This document shows positions 54,521 to 64,000 of a DNA stretch of 64,000 nt, in pieces. The notes beneath the pieces were generated by a model that worked only from the letters and a program-made list of their open reading frames with translations, searched no databases and was not told where the DNA came from. Location: the NCBI GenBank assembly GCA_020161435.1, contig JAIUNV010000007.1, positions 62,001-126,000 of the forward strand. Reading direction: 5' to 3'. The first letter of the stretch is position 1, and each line of letters opens with the position of its first letter. The position numbers were made by a program, and so were the translations under genes. This DNA comes from Bacteroidota bacterium. GTDB lineage: Bacteria; Bacteroidota; Bacteroidia; Chitinophagales; Chitinophagaceae.

Positions 54521-57500
54521 ATGGTCGGCAGTGGCAGGGACACTATTTTTACAGTCGCAAACAAATATTTGAAAAACAGCAGAACCCTTTTGGCAAAAGC
54601 ACTTCGCATATTCAAAAACATTGTCCTTACCATTCTTGCAATTATTGCATTGCTGTGGCTATTGTTGCAAACGCCTGCTTTTCAAAACTGGTTGGCACAT
54701 ACGGCCGCCAAACGCCTGAGTGCACAATTAGGCACTACTGTAAAAGTGGAAAGTGCATACATCGGCTGGCTCAACAGGGTAAGTTTGAAAGGCGTGTACA
54801 TAGCCGACCAGCAAAAGGACACATTGCTGTCTATTGGTTTGGCGCAAGTCAATACCACCGATTGGCTGATTTGGAAAGACAGCATCACCCTTCACTACCT
54901 GAAATTGGAAGACGTGCTCATCCGGCTGCAACGAACAGACAGTACCTGGAACCACAGCTTTTTGAAAAATGCTTTTGGCGGAAAGGGAAGTACTGACAGC
55001 ACCGCTGCAGCCACGGCAAAAGACAGCACTACGCCTGTGGTACTGCAGCTCGATATTGTTTCTATCAGCAACCTGCGGTTTGAACAACTGGATAAATGGC
55101 GTGGTAAAACCCTGATTGGCGGGGTAGAAAAATTGTACCTAAAAGCCAACAAGTTTGATATAAACAATCTTGATTTTGAGATAGCCAAACTCGATTTAGT
55201 AAAACCTGAGTACCGCGAATTTAAACGCCAGGGCCTGTGGTCTTCGGCCGACTCTGCCAAATACTGGCGGCGGATAGATTCGCTGGATGCTTTGCGTACT
55301 TACCCCGAATCGTGGAACCCCGATGGCATGCGGCTAACTATTGGGGAAGTAAACGTGACGCAGGGGGTGGTTGAAATTTTTAACCGGCATGGGCCAGTGT
55401 ATACTGCCGGCCTGTTTGACGAAAGAGACATTATTGTAACGCCCATAGATGGACGGTTAAAAAACGTACGGCTCAACGCAGATACACTTACGGCAAAAGT
55501 GCAGCTTACAGCCAAAGAAAGAAGCGGACTGGAAGTAAAACGGTTTGAAACCAATCTCCGTTTGCATCCGCAGCTCATGGAATTTGCCAACATGGATTTG
55601 CAGCTCAACAAAAGCCGGCTGGGTCCATACTACGCCATGCGCTACACCAGCCTGGATGCCATGGAAGATTTTGTAGACAGTGTGCAGGTAACGGCCATGC
55701 TACGCAACAGCACTGTGCACATGGATGATCTTGGATTTTTTGCCACCGAGCTTCGTGGCATTGGCCAGATAGGCACACTTAGCGGCGATGCCACTGGAAC
55801 AATCAGCAATTTTGTGGTGCAAAATGCCGACTTACGTACGGGCAACAGCCGGTTTACAGGTACCTACAAAATGAAGGGCCTGATTGATATAGACAAAACT
55901 GTGATACAAGCCGAAACGGGCGGCTCCCAATTCGATTTGAAAGACATTGAGCCTTGGGCACCGGCATTAAAAGACTTACGGTCTACGCCTTTATACAACG
56001 CGGGATTGTTGCAATACAAAGGGCGTTTTGATGGCACCATCAACAATTTTACGACTGATGGGCATTTACAAACAGCAGCCGGTGGAATGGATGCAACCGT
56101 GGCGGTGAATATGAATGGCCCGGCCAAAGGATTTGATGGTACTATCCGCAATGCACAATTGAACGGTGCCAGGTTGCTTGGTGTACCTTCTATGGGGATG
56201 ATGAAGTTTAATGGAAAAATTTCCAGCAATGGTTTTTCTGCTGCAACTCCCATTAAAATGAAAGGAGATGTATCGGCCATTGAGTATGGCGGATACACCT
56301 ATCACGATATTTTGGCGGACGCCATTTTCGTAAATGAATCGCTGTCTGCCAACCTCTCCAGTACCGATCCAAACCTGATGGCCAATTTTACCACGGTCTT
56401 AGATTTCAGAAAGAAAAAACAAAGCTATAATGCCCGTGGTGCTGTAGCGTATGCCAACCTGCATGCACTACAACTTACCAAAGATTCGGTGGTGGTTTCT
56501 GGTTTGTTTGATGTTGATTTTACAGGTACCAATATTGATGATTTCAGGGGGTATGCCCGCATTTATGACGCAGAAGTGTACAACAAGCGGCAGCTGTTGA
56601 ACATCGATTCAATGTACATCCAGTCTTCCATTGATGCCAATAATATTGAAACGCTGATAGTGCAAACAAACGAAGCCGATATCAACATCAGTGGTGATTT
56701 CGACATCAGCGATTTGCCCAATGGCTTTCAGGCGTTTTTGCACAACTATTATCCTTCTGTAATAGACAAACCGGCAAAGCTGCCCCGCAATCAGTTGCTC
56801 ACTTTTTCAATAGAAACAAGAAACGTAGAACCCTTTCTCGATTTCATAGATCCCAAACTGAAGGGACTCAACTATACATCATTGCTGGGCAGCCTCGATA
56901 CCCGCCAAAATGAGCTGTTGGTAAATTTGGATATGCCCTACCTCGAGTACGGCGGGGTAAAGCTTACCAATACAGCCATCAGGGCAAATGGCAGCAATCA
57001 AGCATTGATGCTTACCGGCACCATTGACGAATTACTGGTGAATGACAGCATTGGTTTTCCGAACGCTCAAATGCTCATTAATACAGTAAACGATACCACC
57101 AAGGTGCAGTTGACTACCCGCACCAACGGGCCGCTCGGCAATGCATCTATCAACGGTTTTTTCTTTAGCAAACCCGATGGCTTTGAAGCAAGGTTCGAAG
57201 AATCGTCGTTTATCCTGAACAATAAAAAATGGACGGTAAAAAGCGATGGCAGTATTGAAATGCGGAAAGGGTATCTCATATCCAACGGGCTGCAGATAGA
57301 AAACGATAACCAACGCATTAAGATGTACACCAAACCATCTGACGATGGCTATTGGAATGATGTGTATGTAGATATTGATGATTTTATAATGGGTGATGTT
57401 TTGCCCTTTGTAGTAACAGAGCCAAGACTGGAAGGCCTGCTGAGTGCCCGAACTGTTATTCAGGATTTGATGGGTAAACCCTACGTAACCACTGAGTTTG

Positions 57501-59368
57501 CAGCAAAAAACTTTTATTTCAATAATGATTCTGTAGGAGTGGTTTCAGGTACTGCACAATATGACCATGCAACCAGAATGTTGAAAAGCAAGATTGACTC
57601 CCGAAATGAAGGATACGACTTTAGCGGTTTACTTGCCTTAAACCTGAACGATTCGGCCAACGAGCAAATTAATCTTGAAGTAGACTTACGAAGAGAACGT
57701 GTAAACGTACTGCGTAAATACCTTGACGGTATATTGGATGATGTGGATGGATATGCTACCGGTAAGCTGGCGTTGAAAGGGAAAATGAATGCGCCATCAT
57801 TATTGGGCGATGTGCTCCTCAATGATGGCCGGCTAAAAGTAGAATATACACAATGCACATACTGGCTAGCCCCTACGCGGCTGCGATTTGGCGATAATTA
57901 TATCGACTTCGGAACGGTACAGTTGAAAGATGAAAAAGGAAGAAACGGTACCATGGAAGGATTGATGTACCATCGTTTTTTCGACAGTCTTTCTTTTAAT
58001 ATGCGGATGCGGTCGAATGGCTTACAGTTACTGAATACCGGCAGTAAAGACAACGATTTGTTTTACGGGCAAGCCGTAGGAAAGGCCAGTTTCGACCTGA
58101 CCGGGCCACTCAATAATCTGAGAATGCGCATTACCGGTGCCACTACAGATACTTCACACATTATTATTGCCAATAAGCTGGGGAAAGAAAGCGGCACAGC
58201 CGATTTTATAGTATTCAAACAATACGGCCGGGAGCTGCAAAACGAAGCCGACAGCACAGAAACCAATATTCACATCGAGCTTGATTTAACAGCCACTCCA
58301 CTATGCCAGATTGATGTGATTATGGATGAAACAACCGGTGACATTATCAAGGCAAATGGAACAGGTAATTTGAAAATAAAAACCGGCACTACTGAAGAAA
58401 CTGAAATGCGTGGACGCTATCAGATTGAATCTGGCAGTTATAACTTCAGTTTTCAAACCTTATTTAAAAAACCATTTACGCTTGATGGAGGCGAAAACAG
58501 CTATATAGAATGGAATGGTAATCCTTACGACGCCAACCTGAATATTGGTGCCCGCTACCGTGCCGTAGGTGTGAGCTTGCGAGATTTAATGGCCAGCGAA
58601 CAGGGGCAAACGGTGCTGGACCAATCGGCTCAGAATTATAAAGGTGATGTGTATGTAAAAGCAAGGCTAACAGGGTTGCTTAGCAAACCTGATATTGCTT
58701 TCGGTATTGAGTTTCCGCAGGGGTCTGCCATGCAAAACAACCTGAGTGCCCAGCAAATGCTGCGGCAAATAGAAAGCGATAAAAGTGAAATGCTGCGGCA
58801 GGTAACCTACCTGATAGTATTTAAATCTTTTGCCCCCTACAAAGAAGGGGTGGGAGCCCGCAACCCCGGTACAGATTTAGCGGTGAATACCATTAGTGAT
58901 TTATTGAGCAACCAGATGGGCAAAATTCTCACCAGCATTATTCAGGAAATAACGGGCGATAGAAGTTTGAATATTGATTTTAGCACAGAAGTATATAACT
59001 CAAACTCATTGGTTGGGGGCTCGGTTAATACGCCTACAGGTTACGATCGGGTGAACTTCAACTTTATGCTCAATAAAAGCTATTTCAACAACCGGGTAGT
59101 TGTTAATTTAGGTAGCGACTTTGATTTGAACGTACGAAATACCACTACCACTGGCTTTCAGTTTTTGCCTGATGTAAGTGTTGAATTTATACTCACCAAT
59201 AACCGCAGGTTACGGGCTATTTTATTTAAAAAAGACGCACTGGATTTTGCCGGCCGGCGCAACAGGGCGGGGGTGAGTCTCAGCTATCGCAAAGAGTTCG
59301 ATAAGCTTTTTTCATCCAATAAAGAAGAGGCGTTAATCTTCCTGAAAAAAACAGCGGACGATAAGTAA
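54521..59368 (+). CDS. tamB: TamB-like translocation/assembly protein (AsmA/DUF490)
   Basis: A 1,615-residue TamB-like protein. An N-terminal membrane anchor (IFKNIVLTILAIIALLWLLL) is followed by AsmA-like beta-rich sequence (LGTTVKVESAYIGWLNRVSL) and a long beta-helical body. The C-terminal DUF490/TamB domain includes FTLDGGENSYIEWNGNPYDA, NIGARYRAVGVSL and SLVGGSVNTPTGYDRVN. TamB-like proteins span the periplasm and are thought to help place proteins or lipids into the outer membrane. It ends at a bidirectional terminator shared with ompH. Confidence 0.93.
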   Translation: MVGSGRDTIFTVANKYLKNSRTLLAKALRIFKNIVLTILAIIALLWLLLQTPAFQNWLAHTAAKRLSAQLGTTVKVESAYIGWLNRVSLKGVYIADQQKDTLLSIGLAQVNTTDWLIWKDSITLHYLKLEDVLIRLQRTDSTWNHSFLKNAFGGKGSTDSTAAATAKDSTTPVVLQLDIVSISNLRFEQLDKWRGKTLIGGVEKLYLKANKFDINNLDFEIAKLDLVKPEYREFKRQGLWSSADSAKYWRRIDSLDALRTYPESWNPDGMRLTIGEVNVTQGVVEIFNRHGPVYTAGLFDERDIIVTPIDGRLKNVRLNADTLTAKVQLTAKERSGLEVKRFETNLRLHPQLMEFANMDLQLNKSRLGPYYAMRYTSLDAMEDFVDSVQVTAMLRNSTVHMDDLGFFATELRGIGQIGTLSGDATGTISNFVVQNADLRTGNSRFTGTYKMKGLIDIDKTVIQAETGGSQFDLKDIEPWAPALKDLRSTPLYNAGLLQYKGRFDGTINNFTTDGHLQTAAGGMDATVAVNMNGPAKGFDGTIRNAQLNGARLLGVPSMGMMKFNGKISSNGFSAATPIKMKGDVSAIEYGGYTYHDILADAIFVNESLSANLSSTDPNLMANFTTVLDFRKKKQSYNARGAVAYANLHALQLTKDSVVVSGLFDVDFTGTNIDDFRGYARIYDAEVYNKRQLLNIDSMYIQSSIDANNIETLIVQTNEADINISGDFDISDLPNGFQAFLHNYYPSVIDKPAKLPRNQLLTFSIETRNVEPFLDFIDPKLKGLNYTSLLGSLDTRQNELLVNLDMPYLEYGGVKLTNTAIRANGSNQALMLTGTIDELLVNDSIGFPNAQMLINTVNDTTKVQLTTRTNGPLGNASINGFFFSKPDGFEARFEESSFILNNKKWTVKSDGSIEMRKGYLISNGLQIENDNQRIKMYTKPSDDGYWNDVYVDIDDFIMGDVLPFVVTEPRLEGLLSARTVIQDLMGKPYVTTEFAAKNFYFNNDSVGVVSGTAQYDHATRMLKSKIDSRNEGYDFSGLLALNLNDSANEQINLEVDLRRERVNVLRKYLDGILDDVDGYATGKLALKGKMNAPSLLGDVLLNDGRLKVEYTQCTYWLAPTRLRFGDNYIDFGTVQLKDEKGRNGTMEGLMYHRFFDSLSFNMRMRSNGLQLLNTGSKDNDLFYGQAVGKASFDLTGPLNNLRMRITGATTDTSHIIIANKLGKESGTADFIVFKQYGRELQNEADSTETNIHIELDLTATPLCQIDVIMDETTGDIIKANGTGNLKIKTGTTEETEMRGRYQIESGSYNFSFQTLFKKPFTLDGGENSYIEWNGNPYDANLNIGARYRAVGVSLRDLMASEQGQTVLDQSAQNYKGDVYVKARLTGLLSKPDIAFGIEFPQGSAMQNNLSAQQMLRQIESDKSEMLRQVTYLIVFKSFAPYKEGVGARNPGTDLAVNTISDLLSNQMGKILTSIIQEITGDRSLNIDFSTEVYNSNSLVGGSVNTPTGYDRVNFNFMLNKSYFNNRVVVNLGSDFDLNVRNTTTTGFQFLPDVSVEFILTNNRRLRAILFKKDALDFAGRRNRAGVSLSYRKEFDKLFSSNKEEALIFLKKTADDK

Positions 59369-59375
59369 TGGACAA

Positions 59376-59409
59376 TAAAAAATGAGTACAAAACTGTACT
59401 CATTTTTTT
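59376..59409. terminator. Bidirectional terminator between tamB and ompH
   Basis: A stem AATGAGTAC / GTACTCATT with an AAAACT loop is flanked by an A run upstream and a T run downstream. It serves the convergent tamB and ompH genes. Confidence 0.9.
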
Positions 59410-59430
59410 ATAAAGAAAATAAGGCTGTTA

Positions 59431-60018
59431 TTACTTTTTGTATGCAGCGTTCAATCCTTTTATCACATCATCTGTAATGTTGTAAGTGCTATCAGCAAAA
59501 TATACAAAGTCGCCGGGCGAACGTGAAATAATGTAAGCATACTTTTTATCGGCATTAAAACTTTTCAGAAAATCAGCAATTTTATCGTTGATTTCTTTCA
59601 TCATCTTAAACTGCTTCTCTTGCAGGTCTTGAGTGAGCTTAGCTTCCCGCTGTTGCAGGGTCATTTGCATTTGGTTTATTTCTGCTTGTGCAGCTTCGCC
59701 TTCTTGCTGGCTCATAGTGGGTGCTTTTGATTGCAGTTGCTGTATGCGCCCCATATAGTTCTTTTTCATGCTACCCAACTCTGCAGTGATGTTGTCTTCA
59801 TCTTTTTTCAGTTGGTCACGAACGTTTTTCACAAATGCATAATGCTGTTCAATGGAGTCCATTTCAAAATAACCAATTTGGCCATGTGTATGGCTATCGG
59901 TTTGGGCTCCGGCACTGACTGGTTTATTACTGGAAGTGCTGCCTGCAAATTGCATTACAAAAAGACCTGCAACCCCTGCGAGAGACAGGATACTTAGAAT
60001 AGTGGAAACATTTTTCAT
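59431..60018 (-). CDS. OmpH/Skp family periplasmic chaperone
   Basis: A 195-residue OmpH-family protein. A signal or anchor segment (ILSILSLAGVAGLFVMQFAG) is followed by IGYFEMDSIEQHYAFVKNVR and a long coiled-coil arm (MQMTLQQREAKLTQDLQEKQ). The C-terminus (YAYIISRSPGDFVYFADSTY) matches the Skp beta-domain. It holds unfolded outer-membrane proteins. The ATG at 60018 is chosen as the start of the signal; an upstream ATG adds three residues. Confidence 0.88.
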   Translation of the reverse strand: MKNVSTILSILSLAGVAGLFVMQFAGSTSSNKPVSAGAQTDSHTHGQIGYFEMDSIEQHYAFVKNVRDQLKKDEDNITAELGSMKKNYMGRIQQLQSKAPTMSQQEGEAAQAEINQMQMTLQQREAKLTQDLQEKQFKMMKEINDKIADFLKSFNADKKYAYIISRSPGDFVYFADSTYNITDDVIKGLNAAYKK

Positions 60019-60131
60019 AGAAAACAAACAAAACTGATTTGCTGCGAATGTAGCAGTTTGGAAGTCACAATGCTGTTAAATCAGGCAAAGCAAAACAAGG
60101 CTCTTGGGAACTATGCCTGCATCTTTGCAAT

Positions 60132-60605
60132 ATGAAAATACTTTTTTGGTCGGTAGGTGCCCGGCACGATGCCAGCCTGGTAAAGGCAATAGAAGATTTT
60201 ACCCAAAGGATATCGCATTATTATGCCTGTGAATGGAAGCTGGTTTCGCCCCCAAAAAATGCAGCCAGCATGCCAGTTGCCGATCAAAAAGATGCCGAAA
60301 GTGAGCTGCTTTTAAAATCATTAGACCCGGTTGATTATGTGGTATTGCTGGATGAGCGGGGCAAAATGCTGAGCTCTCCTGAATTGGCTGCGGTGATAGA
60401 GCAGCGGGCTATCAATGGGGCTAAAAAAATTCACTTCGTCATTGGCGGGGCCTTTGGGGTAAATGATGCCGTTCGAAAAAGGGCCGACCTGGTTTGGCAA
60501 TTATCTAAGCTCGTTTTTCCGCATCAGTTGGTGCGGCTTATGTTGGCGGAGCAGGTGTACCGTGCCAGCACCATTATCCGGGGCGAAAAATATCACCACA
60601 TCTAA
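60132..60605 (+). CDS. rlmH: 23S rRNA (pseudouridine1915-N3)-methyltransferase
   Basis: A 157-residue SPOUT methyltransferase of the RlmH family. It has DYVVLLDERGKMLSSPELAA, FVIGGAFGVNDAVRKRADLV and the C-terminal SKLVFPHQLVRLMLAEQVYR with REGY-like RGEKYHH. It methylates pseudouridine 1915 of 23S rRNA with SAM. Its stop overlaps the convergent yraN stop by four bases. Confidence 0.95.
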   Translation: MKILFWSVGARHDASLVKAIEDFTQRISHYYACEWKLVSPPKNAASMPVADQKDAESELLLKSLDPVDYVVLLDERGKMLSSPELAAVIEQRAINGAKKIHFVIGGAFGVNDAVRKRADLVWQLSKLVFPHQLVRLMLAEQVYRASTIIRGEKYHHI

Positions 60606-60979
60606 AAAACGTCTTCAATAAAAAGAAGGTCGGCCAGGTTTTCGCCATTAAACCTGATGGCGAGAATGTCAAACTGGATAAAATTCCACTGCGGATATTC
60701 TGCCAGAAAACCTGCCGCTCCCAACTTCATCTGTTGAATTTTAGCCTTGTTTACTTTTAGTTCGGGCAGGGCATCTACAGGAGTATTCAAGGTTTTCACC
60801 TCTATAAAATGCAATACGTTATCGCAACTGGCTATAATATCCGTTTCTGTTTTCTTAAACCGCCAGTTTCGGTGTAAAACAGTATACCCCTTTTCCGTCA
60901 GGTAATTGCAGGCATAGGTTTCGCCCTTTTGGCCTGTATATTGGTTGCTATGGTTGGCATGTTTTTCCACAATCAGCAA
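60602..60979 (-). CDS. yraN: YraN family endonuclease-like protein (UPF0102)
   Basis: A 125-residue YraN-family protein. GQKGETYACNYLTEKGYTVL, RNWRFKKTETDIIASCDNVL and HFIEVKTLN carry the endonuclease-like core: the D in TETDIIA and the ExK in FIEVK. The family resembles archaeal Holliday junction resolvases, but its role is not firmly known. It converges with rlmH. Confidence 0.92.
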   Translation of the reverse strand: MLIVEKHANHSNQYTGQKGETYACNYLTEKGYTVLHRNWRFKKTETDIIASCDNVLHFIEVKTLNTPVDALPELKVNKAKIQQMKLGAAGFLAEYPQWNFIQFDILAIRFNGENLADLLFIEDVF

Positions 60980-61056
60980 AAACTATTAAAGGTACAGATG
61001 GGGTTGGCATTCAAATTGGCCTATTTTTGTCGTCTTCTAAATGGAAATTTAATCAA

Positions 61057-61620
61057 ATGAACAGATCTGTCGCCTTGGTTTTTGCCCTACTGATTGCAAT
61101 TTGCACCATCTACCGTATTATACCTTACGAAATGCGGCCCGAATGGCTGGGTGCTCCTCAGTTGGCACTGGCTGTATTTGCTGGCAGTGTTATCAAAAAC
61201 CGCAAAGTGGCTTTCTTACTTCCACTGGCTTCCATGCTGGTGAGTGATGTGCTTATGCAAATATTGAGTTCTTTCGACCCTGCTTTTTACGCTGGTTTTT
61301 ACAAAGGACAGCTGATTAACTACGTACTTATTTTATCTACTACCGTTATTGGTTTTTTCATCAGCGAACGCAAGCCAGCACAAATTCTGGCGGGTGCCGT
61401 AGCCGCTCCGGTTGTATTTTTCCTGCTTTCCAATTTTCAGGTTTGGGCTGCAACAGGCGGCCTTATGCGTAGCAAAACCGCAGCTGGTTTGCTGCAAACC
61501 TACATAGACGGCCTTCCATTTTTACGTACCAGCCTCATCGGAACTATATTGTTTAGTGGTGTATTCTTTGGCATCAAAGCCTTACTGGCAGCACCTGCGC
61601 AACAGATGGCCAAAGCCTAA
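61057..61620 (+). CDS. DUF6580-like membrane protein
   Basis: A 187-residue membrane protein with about five helices (VALVFALLIAICTIYRIIPY, WLGAPQLALAVFAGSVI, VAFLLPLASMLVSDVLMQIL, INYVLILSTTVIGFFIS, ILAGAVAAPVVFFLLSNFQV). The sequence pattern resembles the DUF6580 family of Bacteroidota membrane proteins, of unknown function. The ATG at 61057 is chosen; a TTG at 61027 would add ten residues. Confidence 0.8.
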   Translation: MNRSVALVFALLIAICTIYRIIPYEMRPEWLGAPQLALAVFAGSVIKNRKVAFLLPLASMLVSDVLMQILSSFDPAFYAGFYKGQLINYVLILSTTVIGFFISERKPAQILAGAVAAPVVFFLLSNFQVWAATGGLMRSKTAAGLLQTYIDGLPFLRTSLIGTILFSGVFFGIKALLAAPAQQMAKA

Positions 61621-61642
61621 CCTGGCAGCTATAACTCATTTG

Positions 61643-61669
61643 AAAGCCACCCCAACGGGTGGTTTTTTT
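61643..61669 (+). terminator. Terminator after the DUF6580-like gene
   Basis: A stem CCACCC / GGGTGG with a CAAC loop is followed by seven T residues. It lies about 25 bases after the stop. Confidence 0.88.
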
Positions 61670-61757
61670 GTGCAAGTTTTGAGCCATCCGCTATCCACCA
61701 TGCATCCACATTTACAATTTCTTTACAGCCCAGCTGAATTATTCCATGCATTACCTG

Positions 61758-61765
61758 TACTTTTG
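61758..61765 (+). promoter_or_regulatory. Possible -7 box of fusA promoter
   Basis: TACTTTTG is an exact match to the Bacteroidota -7 pattern TAnnTTTG and lies 52 bases before the fusA start. No clear -33 TTG is found at the expected distance, so this is tentative. Confidence 0.35.
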
Positions 61766-61816
61766 CGCCTCGAAATTTTTTAGGGCAAAACCCGCATATT
61801 CAATAAAACGACCACA

Positions 61817-63967
61817 ATGGCCGATCTTAAATTCAGACGCAACTTTGGTATTGCCGCTCACATCGACGCCGGCAAAACCACCACTACTGAGCGTATTCTG
61901 CGCTACACAGGTATGATCCACCGCATTGGTGAGGTGCACGAAGGTGCTGCCACCACAGACTGGATGGAACAGGAAAAGGAACGTGGTATCACCATCACAT
62001 CTGCAGCTGTAAGCTGTAAGTGGAACTTTCCTACTGTAAAAGGTAAAGCCGATGCCAACACCAAGGAGTACTCCTTCAACATCATTGATACTCCCGGACA
62101 CGTGGATTTTACAGTGGAAGTAGAACGCTCCATGCGTGTACTCGATGGTTTGATTGCCCTCTTCTCTGCGGTAGATGGTGTTGAACCTCAGTCTGAAACC
62201 GTTTGGCGCCAAGCCAACCGCTACGGTGTACCCCGTATTGGTTTTGTAAATAAAATGGACCGCTCAGGTGCCGACTTCCTCAATGTAGTGAAGCAGGTAC
62301 GTGAAATGCTGGGTTCAAAGGCTGTGCCTTTGCAGCTTCCCATTGGTGCCGAAGACAGTTTCCAGGGTGTAGTCGACCTCATTAAAATGAAGGGCATCAT
62401 TTGGCACACGGAAACAGAAGGTATGACTTTCGATGAAATCGACATTCCTGCCGATATGGTTGAAGAAGCTCAACTCTGGCGTGCCCAACTGGTGGAAGCT
62501 GTTGCTGAGTACGACGACCAGTTGATGGAAAAGTTCTTCGATAACCCAGATAGCATCAGCGAAGTTGAAATTCATGAAGCCATCCGTAAGGCCACTATCG
62601 ATCTAAGCATTGTGCCCATGATGTGTGGGTCTTCATTTAAGAACAAAGGTGTACAAACAGCCCTCGATGCCGTTTGCCGCTACCTGCCTTCTCCTGTTGA
62701 TATTCCTGATACAGTAGGTACCAACCCCGATACAGGCGAAGAAGTACTGCGCAAGCCGGATGTAAAAGAACCTTTCGCAGCTTTGGCTTTCAAAATCATG
62801 ACTGATCCTTTCGTAGGTCGTTTGGCGTTCTTCCGGTGTTACAGCGGTAAGCTCGATGCCGGTAGCTACGTACGCAACATGCGCAGCGGAAAAAACGAAC
62901 GTATCAGCCGTATCATGAAGATGTTTGCCAACAAGCAAAACCCCATTGACTTCATCGAAGCTGGTGACATTGGTGCTGCTGTTGGTTTTAAAGAAATCAA
63001 AACCGGTGATACCCTTTGCGATGAAAAGCATCCTGTAGTATTGGAAAACATGTTCATCCCAGAACCTGTAATCGCCATCGCCGTTGAGCCTAAAACTCAG
63101 GCCGACGTTGACAAAATGGGTATGGCCATTGCCAAACTGGTAGAAGAAGATCCTACACTGCGTGTAAATACCGACGAAGAAACAGGCCAAACCATCCTGC
63201 GTGGTATGGGCGAACTGCACCTGGAAATCATCGTAGACCGTATGCGTCGTGAATTCAAGGTAGAAGTTAACCAAGGTGCGCCAATGGTGGCCTATAAAGA
63301 AGCCTTCACACATACTGTACAGCACCGTGAGGTTTTGAAGAAGCAGTCTGGTGGTCGTGGTAAGTTTGCCGATATTCAGTTCGAAATCGGACCTGTGGAC
63401 GAAGAATGGCAAAAAGAGAACCCTGACAAGCACTTCCAGTTTGTAAACGACCTGTTTGGTGGTAGCATTCCGAAAGAATTTGTAGGACCTATCCAGAAAG
63501 GTTTTGAAAACAGCATGGGTACTGGTGTTCTTGCTGCTTACCCTGTTGTAAACATGAAAGTTCGTGTATTTGACGGTAGCTTCCACGCAGTTGACTCTGA
63601 TGGTATGAGCTTCGAATTGTGTGCCCGTTCTGGTTTCCGCGAAGCTGGCCGCAAAGCTAAGCCCGTATTGCTGGAGCCAATCATGAAGGTAGAAGTAATC
63701 ACTCCTGACCAGTACATGGGTGATGTAACAGGTGACTTGAACCGTCGTCGTGGCATGCTGGAAGGCATGGACAGCCGCAACAATGCTCAGGTAATCAAAG
63801 CTAAAGTACCATTGAGCGAAATGTTTGGTTATGTAACCCAACTGCGTTCACTGAGCTCTGGCCGTGCTACGAGTACCATGGAATTCAGCCACTATGCTCC
63901 TGCGCCAAACAACATTGCCGAAGAGGTAATAGCCAAGCAAAAGGGCAAGTTGAAGGTTGAAGATTAA
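61817..63967 (+). CDS. fusA: Translation elongation factor G
   Basis: A 716-residue EF-G. The G1 motif AHIDAGKTT, the G2 region [12 protein letters not shown]3 [21 protein letters not shown]4 NKMDRSG and the following domains II-V ([38 protein letters not shown]) are all in place. EF-G moves tRNA and mRNA through the ribosome with GTP. The gene ends 33 bases before the window ends. Confidence 0.97.
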   Translation: MADLKFRRNFGIAAHIDAGKTTTTERILRYTGMIHRIGEVHEGAATTDWMEQEKERGITITSAAVSCKWNFPTVKGKADANTKEYSFNIIDTPGHVDFTVEVERSMRVLDGLIALFSAVDGVEPQSETVWRQANRYGVPRIGFVNKMDRSGADFLNVVKQVREMLGSKAVPLQLPIGAEDSFQGVVDLIKMKGIIWHTETEGMTFDEIDIPADMVEEAQLWRAQLVEAVAEYDDQLMEKFFDNPDSISEVEIHEAIRKATIDLSIVPMMCGSSFKNKGVQTALDAVCRYLPSPVDIPDTVGTNPDTGEEVLRKPDVKEPFAALAFKIMTDPFVGRLAFFRCYSGKLDAGSYVRNMRSGKNERISRIMKMFANKQNPIDFIEAGDIGAAVGFKEIKTGDTLCDEKHPVVLENMFIPEPVIAIAVEPKTQADVDKMGMAIAKLVEEDPTLRVNTDEETGQTILRGMGELHLEIIVDRMRREFKVEVNQGAPMVAYKEAFTHTVQHREVLKKQSGGRGKFADIQFEIGPVDEEWQKENPDKHFQFVNDLFGGSIPKEFVGPIQKGFENSMGTGVLAAYPVVNMKVRVFDGSFHAVDSDGMSFELCARSGFREAGRKAKPVLLEPIMKVEVITPDQYMGDVTGDLNRRRGMLEGMDSRNNAQVIKAKVPLSEMFGYVTQLRSLSSGRATSTMEFSHYAPAPNNIAEEVIAKQKGKLKVED

Positions 63968-64000
63968 TTACTTAGGAACGTAATATTCAAAAGCCACTAC

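Noticed and set aside
62633-63841. 402-residue frame opposite fusA
   Set aside because: It is an antisense shadow of the elongation factor gene.

Overview
The window looks like a chromosome segment from a Bacteroidota bacterium, most likely family Chitinophagaceae. It carries a SusC/SusD pair, a DUF6520-type secreted protein, a CHU_C-type (type IX secretion) surface protein, LytS/LytTR signalling, atpD-atpC as a separate pair, and a TamB-OmpH-RlmH-YraN neighbourhood. Shine-Dalgarno sequences are mostly absent and one exact TAnnTTTG -7 box is visible, which fits this phylum. I see no rRNA or tRNA gene, no transposase or integrase, and no CRISPR array.

The first 31 kb is a defence island in five blocks. 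Block 1 (0.6-8.9 kb) holds a giant DUF4011-helicase-endonuclease gene split by a one-base frameshift, then UVR-motif, uracil-DNA-glycosylase-like, ASCH-domain and lipoprotein genes. Block 2 (9.9-16.4 kb) holds a PIN / HTH-ImmA-IrrE toxin-antitoxin pair and a complete type III CBASS operon (CD-NTase, HORMA Cap7, TRIP13 Cap6, NucC). That operon ends in a second nucleotidyltransferase with hydrophobic N-terminal segments. Block 3 (17.2-19.1 kb) holds a KTSC protein, a DEDDh exonuclease-BRCT protein and two small proteins. Block 4 (19.9-23.5 kb) is an Iet-like pair (subtilisin protease plus AAA ATPase). Block 5 (24.2-30.3 kb) is a tight six-gene operon: sigma-like factor, unknown protein, Cas4/RecB-like nuclease with Fe-S-type cysteines, long Argonaute with an apparently intact DEDD tetrad, unknown protein and a HExxH metallopeptidase. 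Block 5 is my best candidate for an undescribed system.

Blocks 2-5 are separated by copies of a degenerate repeat built from pieces of a staphylococcal-nuclease (thermonuclease) gene, at about 9.3-9.9, 16.6-17.0, 19.3-19.9 and 23.6-24.0 kb. Each carries a G-rich GGTTGGTA tract, and most carry a GTACTTTTTGC hairpin. A further thermonuclease-like remnant on the minus strand lies at 8.9-9.1 kb. The repeats may have helped modules move in and out of the island.

From 30.7 kb the island ends with a 48-residue basic protein, an HTH regulator with a palindromic operator, a 108-nt near-continuous hairpin and REP-like repeats. Then follow SusC-SusD-thioredoxin-like genes, small secreted proteins, a LytS/LytTR two-component system, a small Bacteroidota cluster of unknown function (42.3-43.6 kb) and a beta-propeller surface protein. 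The last 16 kb is core: queA, a histidine kinase, yqgE, atpC-atpD, an RRM protein, tamB, ompH, rlmH, yraN, a DUF6580-like membrane protein and fusA.
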